Positions 26,136-36,410 are shown, numbered from the stretch's first letter. The stretch is DNA of 57,169 nucleotides from Anaerolineaceae bacterium (GCA_016927865.1 JAFGLU010000051.1:1-57169); one strand, 5' to 3'. Translations and numbers: made by a program. The notes: generated by a model from the letters alone, not told the origin.

Positions 26136-26415
26136 CAATTCAATCACACCTCTATAAACCAGACGCCCACCCTATCCAGAAATTAACCCGCTTTGCAGCT
26201 TCAGCCGGCGTAGGTGAACGCATCTTATGTCTACACATCTCAACTTTCGGCTTGAGGCCCACGCATACTCATCTGTGGTAGAGGCAGGTCCTTAAGGCGG
26301 GTTGCTCCGTCTAGTTCAACGATTTGTCGGCGGGCAAGGCGACTGGGCTTTCGCGCAAGACCTGCCTGGCCTACCGGCCCGGCGGGTCTGCCGGGTGGGC
26401 AAACAACCCTTGCCA

Positions 26416-27756
<1,341 letters not shown>

Positions 27757-27805
27757 TCAGTGTTAAAATCACGACAATATCATTAGAGTAACAACGTACC
27801 CTATT

Positions 27806-29110
27806 CTATTCAATCACCCCATAAAACAACGGCAGTTCCGGCGCGGGCTGCTCGCTCCACGCCAGCGCCTGCCCCAAGGCCTCTTTAGCTTGCTCAGCCT
27901 CGGCCTGGTTGCGCGCGTGGATGGTGAACAACGTCTCGCCCGCCTCCAACCGCTCGCCCACCTTTTGGTGCACCAGGATTCCCACACCGTGATCAATGGC
28001 GTCGCTCTTTTGGGCCCGCCCAGCCCCCAGCGTGACCGAGGTCTCACCGACCACCCGCGCATTCACCTGCGCCAGCCAGCCCGCCTTTTCAGCGCGCATC
28101 TCCATCACATATGCCGCCTTGGGCAGTCGCTCCGGCTCATCCACCGCGCTCACGTCCCCACCCTGTGCTTCCACCAGTTCGCGGAACTTGCCCCAACCGC
28201 GCCCATCGCAGATGGCCGCCTCCGCCATCTGGCGCGCCTCTTCCAAACTGGCAGCCTTGTTGCCCAGGCGCAGCATGTGGCTGGCCACCACCAGGCAGTG
28301 CTCCCGAAAGTCCGCCGGGCCGCCCCCATGCAGCGTATCAATGGCCTCACGCAGTTCCAAGGCGTTGCCCACGGCCTGCCCCAGCGGTTGGTTCATGTCT
28401 GAAAGCAGCGCCACCACCTTGCGCCCGCTCAGCTTTCCAATTGCCACCATCAGCTCCGACAGTTTGCGGGCATCCTCCACCGTCTCCATGAAAGCCCCCA
28501 GGCCGACTTTCACGTCCAACACAATGGCCTGGGCGCCGCCTGCAATCTTCTTGCTCATCACGGATGAGGCAATCAAGGGCGTGGAAGGCACCGTCCCGGT
28601 CACGTCCCGCAGCGCATAGAGCTTGCCATCGGCGGGGGCCAGATCACCGCTCTGCCCGGTCAATACCAGCCCAATACGCTTGAGCTGAGCCATGAACTCC
28701 TCGGTCGTAAGGTTGGTGCGGTAGCCAGGGATCGACTCCAGCTTATCCAGCGTGCCGCCGCTAAATCCCAAACCGCGCCCCGACATCTTGCCCACCGCCA
28801 GCCCGCAGGCCGCCACCACCGGCTCCACCACCAGGGTGGTCTTGTCCCCCACCCCGCCGGTCGAGTGTTTATCCACGGCAATATCCACGACTCCGCTCAA
28901 ATCCTGCACCGAGCCCGAATGGGCAATCGCCAGGGTCAGGTCGGTGGTTTCCTGGTCGGTCATGCCGTTGAGTAAAACGGCCATAGCCCAGGCAGCCACC
29001 TGATAATCGGGGATTTCTCCACGGGTGAAGCCTTGCACAAAGAATTCGATCTCTTCTTTGGTCAGTTCCCCCTGGTCGCGTTTTTTGATGATGATATCGA
29101 CAGCACGCAT
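27806..29110 (-). CDS. pdp: Pyrimidine-nucleoside / thymidine phosphorylase
   Basis: About 434 residues. It splits thymidine, uridine or deoxyuridine with phosphate. Diagnostic segments are DKHSTGGVGDKTTLVVEPV, the family signature SGRGLGFSGGTLDKLESIPG, and the potassium/phosphate site region near KIAGGAQAIVLDVKVGLGAF. The length and the K-rich N-terminus (MRAVDIIIKKRDQGELTKEE) fit the Gram-positive Pdp type, which accepts both thymidine and uridine, better than DeoA; the choice is not certain. ATG at 29110 is preferred because AAAGGAG lies 8 bases before it. A perfect palindrome separates it from jag. Confidence 0.92.
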   Translation of the reverse strand: MRAVDIIIKKRDQGELTKEEIEFFVQGFTRGEIPDYQVAAWAMAVLLNGMTDQETTDLTLAIAHSGSVQDLSGVVDIAVDKHSTGGVGDKTTLVVEPVVAACGLAVGKMSGRGLGFSGGTLDKLESIPGYRTNLTTEEFMAQLKRIGLVLTGQSGDLAPADGKLYALRDVTGTVPSTPLIASSVMSKKIAGGAQAIVLDVKVGLGAFMETVEDARKLSELMVAIGKLSGRKVVALLSDMNQPLGQAVGNALELREAIDTLHGGGPADFREHCLVVASHMLRLGNKAASLEEARQMAEAAICDGRGWGKFRELVEAQGGDVSAVDEPERLPKAAYVMEMRAEKAGWLAQVNARVVGETSVTLGAGRAQKSDAIDHGVGILVHQKVGERLEAGETLFTIHARNQAEAEQAKEALGQALAWSEQPAPELPLFYGVIE

Positions 29111-29178
29111 AATCTTGCTCCTTTCCACCCTCCCATTATACAAAAGAAGGCGCTTCCAGGGGTGGAAACGCCTTCACC

Positions 29179-29214
29179 AAAAGCAGGGGCAATTCATGAA
29201 TTGCCCCTGCTTTT
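29179..29214. terminator. Perfect 36-base palindrome after jag
   Basis: AAAAGCAGGGGCAATTCA followed by its exact complement. The stem ends in TTTT on both strands, so it should terminate the rpmH-jag transcript. A second hairpin, AAGGCG/CGCCTT, lies at about 29150-29175, in front of pdp. Confidence 0.8.
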
Positions 29215-29215
29215 C

Positions 29216-29995
29216 TTATTTCTTCAAAACAATCGTGATCTTGCGGTTCGGCTCTTCGCCGGTGCTTTCCGTCACCACATCCGGATGGTCGCGCAGCTCC
29301 ATGTGGATCACGCGCCGCTCCGCCGCGGGCATCGGCTCCAGCGTCTGGCGCTTGCCGGTGTGAATGGCCTGGTCAGCCATGCGCCGCGCCAGGACGCGCA
29401 ACTGGCGCTCGCGCCGTGCCCGATATCCCTGCACGTCGATCGTCACCGGCACCCAATGATTCAGGCGCTTGCCCACAATCAGGCTGGTGATGTATTGAAG
29501 TGCGTTCAGCGTCTCAGAGCGCCGTCCAATTAAAATGCTCAGGTCGTCGCCCTCAATGTTCACCACCACGGTGTCCTCATCGTGCGCATCCTGTGCTTGT
29601 TGCATCTGCGCATTGACCTTGGCATGGACTTTCATCTTATCCAGCAGGTCTTGCACAATCATCCGAGCAACCACCACAGCCTCGTCTTCTTCGCCTTCCG
29701 CCACAACCTCGCTGCCTGCGCTGCTCGCCTGAGCGGGCGCTTCCACAACCTTTGCGCTCACCGGCGCCGCCGGAGCTTGCACGGGTTTGCTTACCGGCTT
29801 GGCTTCCGCGGCGCCCTTCAGGCTCAGTTTGACCCGCGCCTGGCGGCTGCCAATGCCAAACAAGCCACGGCTGCCGCTGTCCAGCACCTCAAGCTCCACC
29901 TCGTCCTCGCGTAGATTGAGCTGCGAGAGTCCCTTCTGAACAGCTTCTTCAACGGTTGGCGCAATGACTTCCAGGGTCGTTCGCTCTGCACTCAT
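29216..29995 (-). CDS. jag: RNA-binding protein Jag/KhpB
   Basis: A 259-residue protein with the usual three parts: a Jag-N domain (residues about 3-52; TTLEVIAPTVEEAVQKGLSQ), an A/V/K/P-rich linker (about 60-105), a KH domain (about 110-190; LSILIGRRSETLNALQYITS) and an R3H domain (about 195-258; LEPMPAAERRVIHMELRDHP). KhpB proteins bind RNA and affect cell elongation and division in Gram-positives. The KH GxxG loop is GRRS rather than GxxG, as in many Jag proteins. It overlaps the end of yidC by 4 bases, the conserved yidC-jag pairing. Confidence 0.93.
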   Translation of the reverse strand: MSAERTTLEVIAPTVEEAVQKGLSQLNLREDEVELEVLDSGSRGLFGIGSRQARVKLSLKGAAEAKPVSKPVQAPAAPVSAKVVEAPAQASSAGSEVVAEGEEDEAVVVARMIVQDLLDKMKVHAKVNAQMQQAQDAHDEDTVVVNIEGDDLSILIGRRSETLNALQYITSLIVGKRLNHWVPVTIDVQGYRARRERQLRVLARRMADQAIHTGKRQTLEPMPAAERRVIHMELRDHPDVVTESTGEEPNRKITIVLKK

Positions 29996-30813
29996 TTTTT
30001 GCCTCGCTTTACTTTGGAATCGGGCTGCGGCGGCGCCGCGGGCTTGAAGTTTGGCAGCAGGTTCCGCCAGTTCACCTTGCCCAACAGCGCGTACTGTCCG
30101 ATACCGATGATGTTACCGGCAATGAAGTAGACCGACAGGCCCGATGCCAGCGTGTAGCCCATATAGCCCATCAAGAAGGGCATGTAGATGTTCATCATGT
30201 TGGTCATCATCGCCGACTGGTCTTTCGGGTTGCTGGTATTTGCAGTGGGGGAAAGAAGTTTCGATTGGATATAGGTAGTGATGGCCACAACCACCGCCAG
30301 CACTGGGATGCCGAAGGCTAAACCAGGTATGTATAGGCGTTCTGGCTGACTCAAATCCATCCACAAGAAGCGGTTGTTCAAAGGGATGATCGATGAAGAA
30401 TCGACAAACGGCCAGATAATGCGGCTCAAATTCAGCAGATCCAGGGGTGTGTTAGCCATGGCCTTGATCAAAGCCTGGTACAGGCCAATGATGATCGGGA
30501 ACTGGATCAGCATGGGCAAGCAAGATGAAAGGGGGTTAATACCCAACTCCTGGTACAGCTTCATCTGCTCCTGGGCCAGCTTCTCCTTATCATTCTTGTA
30601 CTTCTCTTGCATCTCCTGGAAGCGCTTATCAGACTGCAATTTTTGCATGCCCTGGGCGCCCTTAATCTGCGAAACCGTCAGCGGGTGGGTGATGAGGCGA
30701 ATCAGCAGGGTAAACAAGATGATCGCAACGCCAAAGTTCTGCCCGACAAAGTTATAGATCAGCAGCAAAACGTTGGTGAACGGTGTAATAATTATTGCAT
30801 TCCAAATATCCAT
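29992..30813 (-). CDS. yidC: Membrane protein insertase YidC/Oxa1
   Basis: A 273-residue insertase of the short Gram-positive type, lacking the large periplasmic domain of proteobacterial YidC. Membrane helices lie near 12-35, 90-115, 165-185 and 210-250. The cytoplasmic hairpin between the first two holds KGAQGMQKLQSDKRFQEMQE. The helix before it has the family arginine in LFTLLIRLITHPL. The C-terminal tail is basic (KVKRGKK), as needed for ribosome contact. There is no lipobox, unlike many Firmicutes copies. It follows the PQQ lipoprotein gene by 11 bases, with GGAG before the ATG. Confidence 0.93.
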   Translation of the reverse strand: MDIWNAIIITPFTNVLLLIYNFVGQNFGVAIILFTLLIRLITHPLTVSQIKGAQGMQKLQSDKRFQEMQEKYKNDKEKLAQEQMKLYQELGINPLSSCLPMLIQFPIIIGLYQALIKAMANTPLDLLNLSRIIWPFVDSSSIIPLNNRFLWMDLSQPERLYIPGLAFGIPVLAVVVAITTYIQSKLLSPTANTSNPKDQSAMMTNMMNIYMPFLMGYMGYTLASGLSVYFIAGNIIGIGQYALLGKVNWRNLLPNFKPAAPPQPDSKVKRGKK

Positions 30814-30824
30814 TTTTACTCCAC

Positions 30825-31892
30825 TTACTTAGCCGGGTTGAAAGTCCAGGAGGGTGTGCCGCTGGCTTCAAACGTCGCCAACAGCGTATCGGTTTCCAAA
30901 CCCGCCACAACCACCCGCTCATTCACCACCACGGGTGATGAATACAGCTTGCCGTTGAGCTGGCGCGACCACGGTCGCCCGCCTTCGAGGGTGTACATGT
31001 TGACTTCGCCGCTCTCGGTAGTAATAACCATCCCTTCGCCAAACACAACCGGCGTACCCAGTGCCGCGCCGCCCGCGTCCATCTGCCATTTGACAACGCC
31101 GTCGGTGGTGTTCATCGCGTACACTTTTCCCGCCTCGGTGCCGAAGAACAAAGTGTCTTCGACCAGCAACGGCTTCGACCAGACACTGCCTTCAACCACC
31201 GACCGCCATAGGACTTTACCAGTGGCTTTCTCAACGGCAACCATCTCGCTCCCCAGGGTTCCAACATACAGGTTATTCCCATTCAAGGCTGGAACAGCGA
31301 GCAAAGCGTTGCCCAAATCCAATTCCCACTGCAACGTGCCCGTCGCAAGATCGATGGCATACAGGTAGTGATCCAAGCTCGCCAGGTAAACGGTCTTCCC
31401 GTCGCTGACCGGTTGTGTCCACAAAGTGTTGCGCGCCTCAAACTTCCACTTCAAGGTGCCGTTAAGGTCGCGAGCATACAAGAAGTGATCGGTGGAGGGA
31501 ATCAACAGGGTGCCGTCAACCACAGCCAGGCCACCCACAATCCGCCCCTTACCGTCTTGTTCTTCATTGATCCACGACTGCGCACCGGTCGCCGCGTCGA
31601 TGGCATACACATTGTTGGCCGAATCGCCCACAAAAACCTTGCCGCCGCCGACCGCGGGAGCAGACATGATCAAGCGGTTTTGGTTGACCTTTTCGGGGAA
31701 ACGCCAAATCTGGGCGCCCTCTTTCACCGCCAGAAGCTGGCCGTCCGAGGTCACGTACACCGTGTTCTCATCAGCTGCCAGGCCGGGCCAGGATTTATTA
31801 GGCATCACGCCGCAGGCGCTCACCAACAGGCTCGCCATCAGCAGCACGCTGAATAACAGCATTCTTTTTGAATTTAGGAAAGTAGTGCGCAA
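30825..31892 (-). CDS. PQQ-like beta-propeller lipoprotein
   Basis: A 355-residue protein. A signal peptide ends in lipobox LLVSAC, so it is probably a lipoprotein. The rest is about seven repeats of roughly 40 residues of the PQQ_2/BamB kind, for example AVGGGKVFVGDSANNVYAID, TVYLASLDHYLYAIDLATG and LYVGTLGSEMVAVEKATGKV. BamB belongs to the outer-membrane assembly machine in proteobacteria; that machine is not expected in a Chloroflexota cell, so the role is open. It sits between yidD and yidC, where I know of no conserved gene. The start is probably TTG at 31892 (GGAG 8 bases away); ATG at 31862 is the alternative. Confidence 0.8.
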   Translation of the reverse strand: MRTTFLNSKRMLLFSVLLMASLLVSACGVMPNKSWPGLAADENTVYVTSDGQLLAVKEGAQIWRFPEKVNQNRLIMSAPAVGGGKVFVGDSANNVYAIDAATGAQSWINEEQDGKGRIVGGLAVVDGTLLIPSTDHFLYARDLNGTLKWKFEARNTLWTQPVSDGKTVYLASLDHYLYAIDLATGTLQWELDLGNALLAVPALNGNNLYVGTLGSEMVAVEKATGKVLWRSVVEGSVWSKPLLVEDTLFFGTEAGKVYAMNTTDGVVKWQMDAGGAALGTPVVFGEGMVITTESGEVNMYTLEGGRPWSRQLNGKLYSSPVVVNERVVVAGLETDTLLATFEASGTPSWTFNPAK

Positions 31893-31931
31893 GAGATTAA
31901 CTCCATTTTTTTCAAACAGCTTGCAAACGGA

Positions 31932-32207
31932 TTACGGCACCGGGTCAAACCCGCCCTTATTAAACGGGTTGCAGCGCAGCACCCGCCAGGCAGCCATAAA
32001 ACTACCTTTGATCGCGCCGTATTTATAAATTGCCTGATAACCATAATGGGAACATGAAGGATAGAACCGGCAGGTATCCGGCGGCAAACCGGGTGAAATA
32101 AACTTTTGGTACCCGCGAATTAACCCCAACAACGCGATTCGCGGCAGGTTCCAAAACGTAACCGGCAAATCGCGCAGCTTGGGCTCGCTTGCGTAGTCTT
32201 CGCTCAT
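31932..32207 (-). CDS. yidD: Membrane protein insertion efficiency factor YidD
   Basis: A 91-residue protein. The family core [20 protein letters not shown], then [13 protein letters not shown] and [13 protein letters not shown], is complete. It is a small amphipathic protein that helps YidC insert proteins. The N-terminus is about 20 residues longer than usual ([20 protein letters not shown]). It starts 6 bases after rnpA, with GAGGTGAA before the ATG. Confidence 0.95.
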   Translation of the reverse strand: MSEDYASEPKLRDLPVTFWNLPRIALLGLIRGYQKFISPGLPPDTCRFYPSCSHYGYQAIYKYGAIKGSFMAAWRVLRCNPFNKGGFDPVP

Positions 32208-32213
32208 TTCACC

Positions 32214-32555
32214 TCACCGTGCTTTCAACAGCCCGGCGCGCATCAGGGTCGCTTCCAGCGCCGTCAGTGCCTGCCAATATCCGGCAGCGGGCAGGGGCTT
32301 GCGCGCCAGCAAGACCACGTCCCAACCCTCTGCCATCTTAGGCAGCAAACTCACCAGACAGGCTCGCAGCAAACGCTTGGCCCGGTTGCGGATCACAGCG
32401 TTCCCAACGGAGCGCCCCGCCGCAATGCCAATCCGAGTCGTTCCCAACTCGTTTGGCAAAGCCAATAATACAACAAGCGGGTGCGGATACGACTTGCCTG
32501 ATTGCCGCACCCGCTCGAAATCAGCCGATCGGGTCAGGCGAAACTCGCGTTTCAC
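32214..32555 (-). CDS. rnpA: Ribonuclease P protein component
   Basis: A 113-residue protein subunit of RNase P, which trims tRNA 5' ends. The RNR motif region is GRSVGNAVIRNRAKRLLRAC, and the N-terminus KREFRLTRSADFERVRQSGK is typical. The start is GTG at 32555; an ATG 4 bases upstream is out of frame. It lies 80 bases after rpmH in the standard order. Confidence 0.95.
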   Translation of the reverse strand: MKREFRLTRSADFERVRQSGKSYPHPLVVLLALPNELGTTRIGIAAGRSVGNAVIRNRAKRLLRACLVSLLPKMAEGWDVVLLARKPLPAAGYWQALTALEATLMRAGLLKAR

Positions 32556-32635
32556 CCATTTACCTGTTACCGGACCGGTGAGCGACTGGCTTTGCTGCTC
32601 GCCACACGGACAATTTAAGGTTCTAAAGACGAAGT

Positions 32636-32809
32636 CTACCAGCGAATGCGCTTGGTAGCATTGTTCATGGTCACCGTCAGGCGCTTGCGGCCCTTCAGAC
32701 GGCGGCGCTTTAACACCTCACGACCATCGGCTGTCGACATACGTTCACGGAAACCGTGAACGCGCATGCGGCGGCGGATTTTGGGTTGGTAAGTTCGTTT
32801 GGTTGACAT
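32636..32809 (-). CDS. rpmH: 50S ribosomal protein L34
   Basis: A 57-residue protein, read directly from the minus strand. It begins [20 protein letters not shown] and continues [20 protein letters not shown] and [10 protein letters not shown], ending in W. The L34 core (KRTYQPK, HGFRERM, [16 protein letters not shown]) is complete. The tail of about ten residues after RKRLTV is longer than the 44-47 residues of most L34. AAGGAAC lies 6 bases before the ATG at 32809. It is first in the operon, behind a strong promoter. Confidence 0.95.
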   Translation of the reverse strand: MSTKRTYQPKIRRRMRVHGFRERMSTADGREVLKRRRLKGRKRLTVTMNNATKRIRW

Positions 32810-32950
32810 GCCCGTTCCTTTCTCAATAACCTTGTCTCAAATTTGTCAGACCGGGCTCAGAGAAGCACCTCGTTTCTCGCAACGGGACCCTTCACTGCTC
32901 CCTGGTCAACGGCGTCCTGCGCCGGCTGACTTCACTTAACGCGAATTTGG

Positions 32951-32979
32951 ATTATACCCTAAGGTCAGGTATAGGTCAA
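32951..32979 (-). promoter_or_regulatory. Strong promoter of the rpmH operon
   Basis: On the minus strand TTGACC (32974-32979), a 17-base spacer and TATAAT (32951-32956). Transcription would start near 32944, leaving a leader of about 135 bases before rpmH. The leader contains GC-rich stretches that could fold, but I see no named RNA element. Confidence 0.8.
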
Positions 32980-32993
32980 AGGTTCGCTGGCCT

Positions 32994-33698
32994 TTATTTC
33001 TTTTTTCCGTTCCCATTCCCATTCTTCGGCTTGCCGGGCGGCGAGAAGAGTTCGGACAACTGGTGAGCGCCATCATGATCTGTCACCGCCAGAATCTCGT
33101 CGTCTTCCTCAATGATACTGATTCCGCGAGGGATCATCACCTCGCCCTTGCGCACAATCGCCGCGATCACGCAGCGCTCAGGCAATTCCAGGTCTTTGAT
33201 GGCAATCCCAATGGCCGGCGCGCCGTGAGCAATCTTTTCTTCCACCAGCGAGTAATTGCCCTTGCGCAGCTTCACCAGGGTGATCATGTCACCCAGCGAC
33301 ATTTCTTCTTGAATCAAGCTAGAAAGCAATTCCGCCTGGTTCACCGCCACGTCCACGTGGAAGGTCTTGTCGAACAGCCAGGCATCACGAGGATTGTTCA
33401 CCCGCGCAATGGTGCGCTTCACCCCAAAAAGCTCGCGTGCTAGATAGCACAAAGTCAGGTTTTGTTCGTCCAGCGTGGTGCAGGCCGCCAGTGCATCTGC
33501 ATGGCGGATGCCGGCTTGCTCCAACACCGTCAAGTCCATCCAATCCCCCTCCACAATCGTTTCGGTGGGCAGTTCGCGGTGAATGCGGGTCAGAACCTCA
33601 GGGCGGTTCTCCACCACCCTCACCTCATGATCCATGCTGATCAACATGCTGGCCAGTTGCGCGCCTGTGCGCCCGCCGCTTCCAATAATAACGTACAT
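32994..33698 (-). CDS. TrkA/RCK-type potassium regulatory protein (second copy)
   Basis: About 234 residues. An RCK-N Rossmann domain (MYVIIGSGGRTGAQLASMLI, then the acidic E at the end of strand two in VRVVENRPEVL, then EGDWMDLTVLEQAGI) is followed by an RCK-C domain (about 140-215) ending VTDHDGAHQLSELF. A short tail of K, N and G follows. Such proteins bind NAD(H) or nucleotides and gate potassium transporters. The start at ATG 33698 has AAGGAG 7-8 bases before it. It is the last gene after kimA-like and the first TrkA copy. Confidence 0.88.
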   Translation of the reverse strand: MYVIIGSGGRTGAQLASMLISMDHEVRVVENRPEVLTRIHRELPTETIVEGDWMDLTVLEQAGIRHADALAACTTLDEQNLTLCYLARELFGVKRTIARVNNPRDAWLFDKTFHVDVAVNQAELLSSLIQEEMSLGDMITLVKLRKGNYSLVEEKIAHGAPAIGIAIKDLELPERCVIAAIVRKGEVMIPRGISIIEEDDEILAVTDHDGAHQLSELFSPPGKPKNGNGNGKKK

Positions 33699-33702
33699 TG
33701 TC

Positions 33703-34365
33703 CTACTCCTTACGCCGCGGGGGGCAAACGCGTTCTCGAACCGACTCAACGCCATCCAGCGTGGCGCTTACGTGCAGCACATCGCCCAGTTCCAGCACCA
33801 GGCGCGGGTTGGGCAGCATAGCCTTTCCAGCGCGCGTCACCGAAACCGGCACGCAAGTTTCATAGTTCACCAAATCGCCCAAAACCTGTCCGGCGCAGTT
33901 TTCATGGATCGCCAATTCATAGACTTCCACTTCGCCATTCCCCGCCGAGAAAACGGCCTTGACATCAGCATGGTACATCATCTCTTCCATGCGCTGGGCG
34001 CCCCAACTCAATGCGCTCACCATTTGCAAGCCGTAAGCCTCAAGAATGGGCCGGTAACGCGGGTTATAGTTGCGCACCACAACGTTAGGCACATGGTAAA
34101 CAGTCAACGCAATGTGTCCTACGGTAGCATTCAAGATATCCGAATCAGTGACGACAGCCACCGAATCGGCTTTCTCAATGCCTGCTCGTCGCAGCACATC
34201 CTTGTTCAACGCGTCGCCTTCGCTAAAGCGCCCTTCGAAATCATCAGGCAAGCTCGAAAACGCTTTTTCATCCAGGTCAACGATCGCTACTTCATGCCCT
34301 CTTTGAAAAAGGCGGTAGGCCAATTCGGCCCCCAGGCGGCCACAACCTACAACTACTGCTTTCAT
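33703..34365 (-). CDS. TrkA/RCK-type potassium regulatory protein (first copy)
   Basis: A 220-residue protein. RCK-N domain with the dinucleotide loop VVVGCGRLGAELAYRLF, the strand-two acidic residue in EVAIVDLDEKAF and EGDALNKDVLRRAGIEKADS; RCK-C domain from about 135 (VEVYELAIHENCAGQVLGDL to LVLELGDVLHVSATLDGV). It is related to the next copy but clearly diverged, so the two may form a hetero-oligomeric ring. It lies between the KimA-like transporter gene (21 bases away) and the second copy. No TrkH/KtrB channel gene is in the window. Confidence 0.88.
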   Translation of the reverse strand: MKAVVVGCGRLGAELAYRLFQRGHEVAIVDLDEKAFSSLPDDFEGRFSEGDALNKDVLRRAGIEKADSVAVVTDSDILNATVGHIALTVYHVPNVVVRNYNPRYRPILEAYGLQMVSALSWGAQRMEEMMYHADVKAVFSAGNGEVEVYELAIHENCAGQVLGDLVNYETCVPVSVTRAGKAMLPNPRLVLELGDVLHVSATLDGVESVRERVCPPRRKE

Positions 34366-34386
34366 ATTTTTCTCTTCTCTCCTGCC

Positions 34387-36330
34387 TTAGTCAATCAGAT
34401 AAGGCACGTTCGTAATCACAATCCCTTTGCGGAACATTAAAGCTTCTCGCAGGGCATCGGCTGTATTCGTATGAAGAATATCCGTCGCGCGCTTGTGCGA
34501 AACGAACATAGGCACCACAATGGTGATCACCTCATTCGGCTGCTTTCGCTGATAAATTTCATCAATATACAGCAACAGCGGCTCCATAAAGCGACGGTAG
34601 GAAGACTCGACGATCATCAAGCGCACTCCATCGCCCCACTGCTCCCATTTCTGGCGCACCCGCTCGGCCTCTTCGGGATCTACAGCAATATGCACAGCAG
34701 TGATATCATCAGAAAGCGCGCGGGCATAGCGCAGCGCAGCCAATGTGCCGCGGTGCACGCCGCCAATCGGCACCAGCACCCGGTTGCGCGTAACGCGCGG
34801 CGGCGGGCTGCCGTAATTATCCATCGACAGTTTCTTAGCCAGGTTGATGTAATGGCGCTGGATGACCGAGAATAGAGTGACCAGCAGCGGGATGATCAGA
34901 ATGATCACCCAGGCGCCATCCATGAACTTGGTCGCGGCAAACATAATCATCACAGCAAAGGTGGCTACCGCCCCAAAACCGTTGATGATCATTTTAAATT
35001 TCCAGGTCGGCTCATAGCGCAAGACAGAACTGCGCTCTTTCACTTCCTCGCCTTCCTTCAACTTGCCAATCTTAAACCAGCGTCGGGCCATGCCGGTTTG
35101 AGACAGGGTGAAGGACACAAATACGCCAATCGCATACAGCGGGATGAGGCGCGAAACGCTGGCCTGGAAAATGATCACCAGCAAGGATGCCATCAACGCC
35201 AGCAAGACAATGCCCCGCGAGAACACCAGCCGGGCGCCTTTTTGGGTGAGTTGGCGCGGAAGCAAGCCGTCTGCCGCCGCGAAAGCTCCCAGCCGAGGAA
35301 AATCGGCAAACGATGTGTTGGCCGCCATAACCAAAATCACCATCGTTGCTATGATCGTCATCAAGTACAATGTGCCCCGCCCGTCATAGGCCGTGCGAGC
35401 CAATTGTGAGATCACCGTCTCTACTTCCGAAGGCAGCGCATGAATGTTAGCGCCCAGGAAGGATATTCCCAACATTAAAGCGCCCAGGATGCACGACATC
35501 CAAATCAGCGTCACCCCTGCATTATGACTGCGCGGCTGGCGGAAGGCTGGAATGCCGTCGGAAATCGCTTCCACGCCGGTCAAGGCGGTGGTGCCGTTGG
35601 CAAAGGCGCGGATCAGCAAAAAGCCCGTTACCACCTGCGTGCTGTGCAGCATTTCCATCTCTGGCGGGTCGATCACCGTCCCCAGCGAACCGCTAAAATA
35701 GCGCACCAGGCCAACGATTACAGTCACAAACATCATTACCACAAAGAAATAGGTGGGAACCGCAAAAATGATGCCCGATTCACGCACGCCGCGCAAATTG
35801 ATCAACATAATCAGGAAGATCAACCCAACCGCGATCCACACCCGGTAATCAAACAGGTTTGGGAACGCTGAGACAATTTGCGCCACGCCGGATGAAATGG
35901 ACACCGCCACGGTCAGGATGTAATCGCTCAATAGGGCTGCCGCTGCGATTTTCCCCGCCCACATTCCCAGGTTGTCGCGCGACACGATGAACGCGCCGCC
36001 ACCGTTGGGGTAAGCGTGGATGGTTTGCTCGTAAGAGATGGTCACAATCGCTAGCAAGCCGACGATCACTAAAGCAATGGGGAACACGTACTGGTAAGAG
36101 CTGAGACCGGCGACGATCAAGATCGCCATGATTTCTTGCGGGGCGTAAGCTGTAGACGATAATGCATCAGAAGCAAAAACCGCCAGACCTACCACCTTAC
36201 CGATCGTCTCGTGGGGCGCGTCTGCGGTCGCTAAAGGCTTACCGATCAACAAATTCGCTAAAGTTCGCGGGGGTTCTTTTTCATCCGCCCTGCGCAGCAC
36301 AGTGGTGCCGTTTTCATCATGTATATTCAT
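34387..36330 (-). CDS. KimA-like APC-family potassium transporter
   Basis: A 647-residue protein with about 12 membrane helices and a cytosolic C-terminal domain of about 150 residues. The N-terminal half follows the KimA (YdaO) pattern known from Bacillus: LIGKPLATADAPHETIGKVV, AVFASDALSSTAYAPQEIMA, AYPNGGGAFIVSRDNLG, LSDYILTVAVSISSGVAQI and LINLRGVRESG. KimA is a high-affinity potassium importer that cyclic di-AMP inhibits through its C-terminal domain; whether that holds here is inference. A general amino-acid permease is the alternative, but the two potassium-type RCK genes directly downstream support potassium. A strong promoter lies upstream. Confidence 0.82.
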   Translation of the reverse strand: MNIHDENGTTVLRRADEKEPPRTLANLLIGKPLATADAPHETIGKVVGLAVFASDALSSTAYAPQEIMAILIVAGLSSYQYVFPIALVIVGLLAIVTISYEQTIHAYPNGGGAFIVSRDNLGMWAGKIAAAALLSDYILTVAVSISSGVAQIVSAFPNLFDYRVWIAVGLIFLIMLINLRGVRESGIIFAVPTYFFVVMMFVTVIVGLVRYFSGSLGTVIDPPEMEMLHSTQVVTGFLLIRAFANGTTALTGVEAISDGIPAFRQPRSHNAGVTLIWMSCILGALMLGISFLGANIHALPSEVETVISQLARTAYDGRGTLYLMTIIATMVILVMAANTSFADFPRLGAFAAADGLLPRQLTQKGARLVFSRGIVLLALMASLLVIIFQASVSRLIPLYAIGVFVSFTLSQTGMARRWFKIGKLKEGEEVKERSSVLRYEPTWKFKMIINGFGAVATFAVMIMFAATKFMDGAWVIILIIPLLVTLFSVIQRHYINLAKKLSMDNYGSPPPRVTRNRVLVPIGGVHRGTLAALRYARALSDDITAVHIAVDPEEAERVRQKWEQWGDGVRLMIVESSYRRFMEPLLLYIDEIYQRKQPNEVITIVVPMFVSHKRATDILHTNTADALREALMFRKGIVITNVPYLID

Positions 36331-36375
36331 CGTTTCTCTTTGATCCCTAATAATCCGGGATTCCTTTTCAACAAG

Positions 36376-36410
36376 CCGTGAATTATATAATCACGGGTCC
36401 CGCTCGTCAA
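36376..36410 (-). promoter_or_regulatory. Promoter of the potassium operon with palindrome over the -10
   Basis: On the minus strand TTGACG (36405-36410), a 17-base spacer and TATAAT (36382-36387). The inverted repeat CCGTGA-N9-TCACGG (36376-36396) is centred on the -10 box and could be a repressor operator. The untranslated leader is about 45-50 bases. Confidence 0.75.

Noticed and set aside
32556..32635. RNA gene between rpmH and rnpA
   Set aside because: Only 80 bases with no stable fold that I could recognise; the usual spacer in this cluster.
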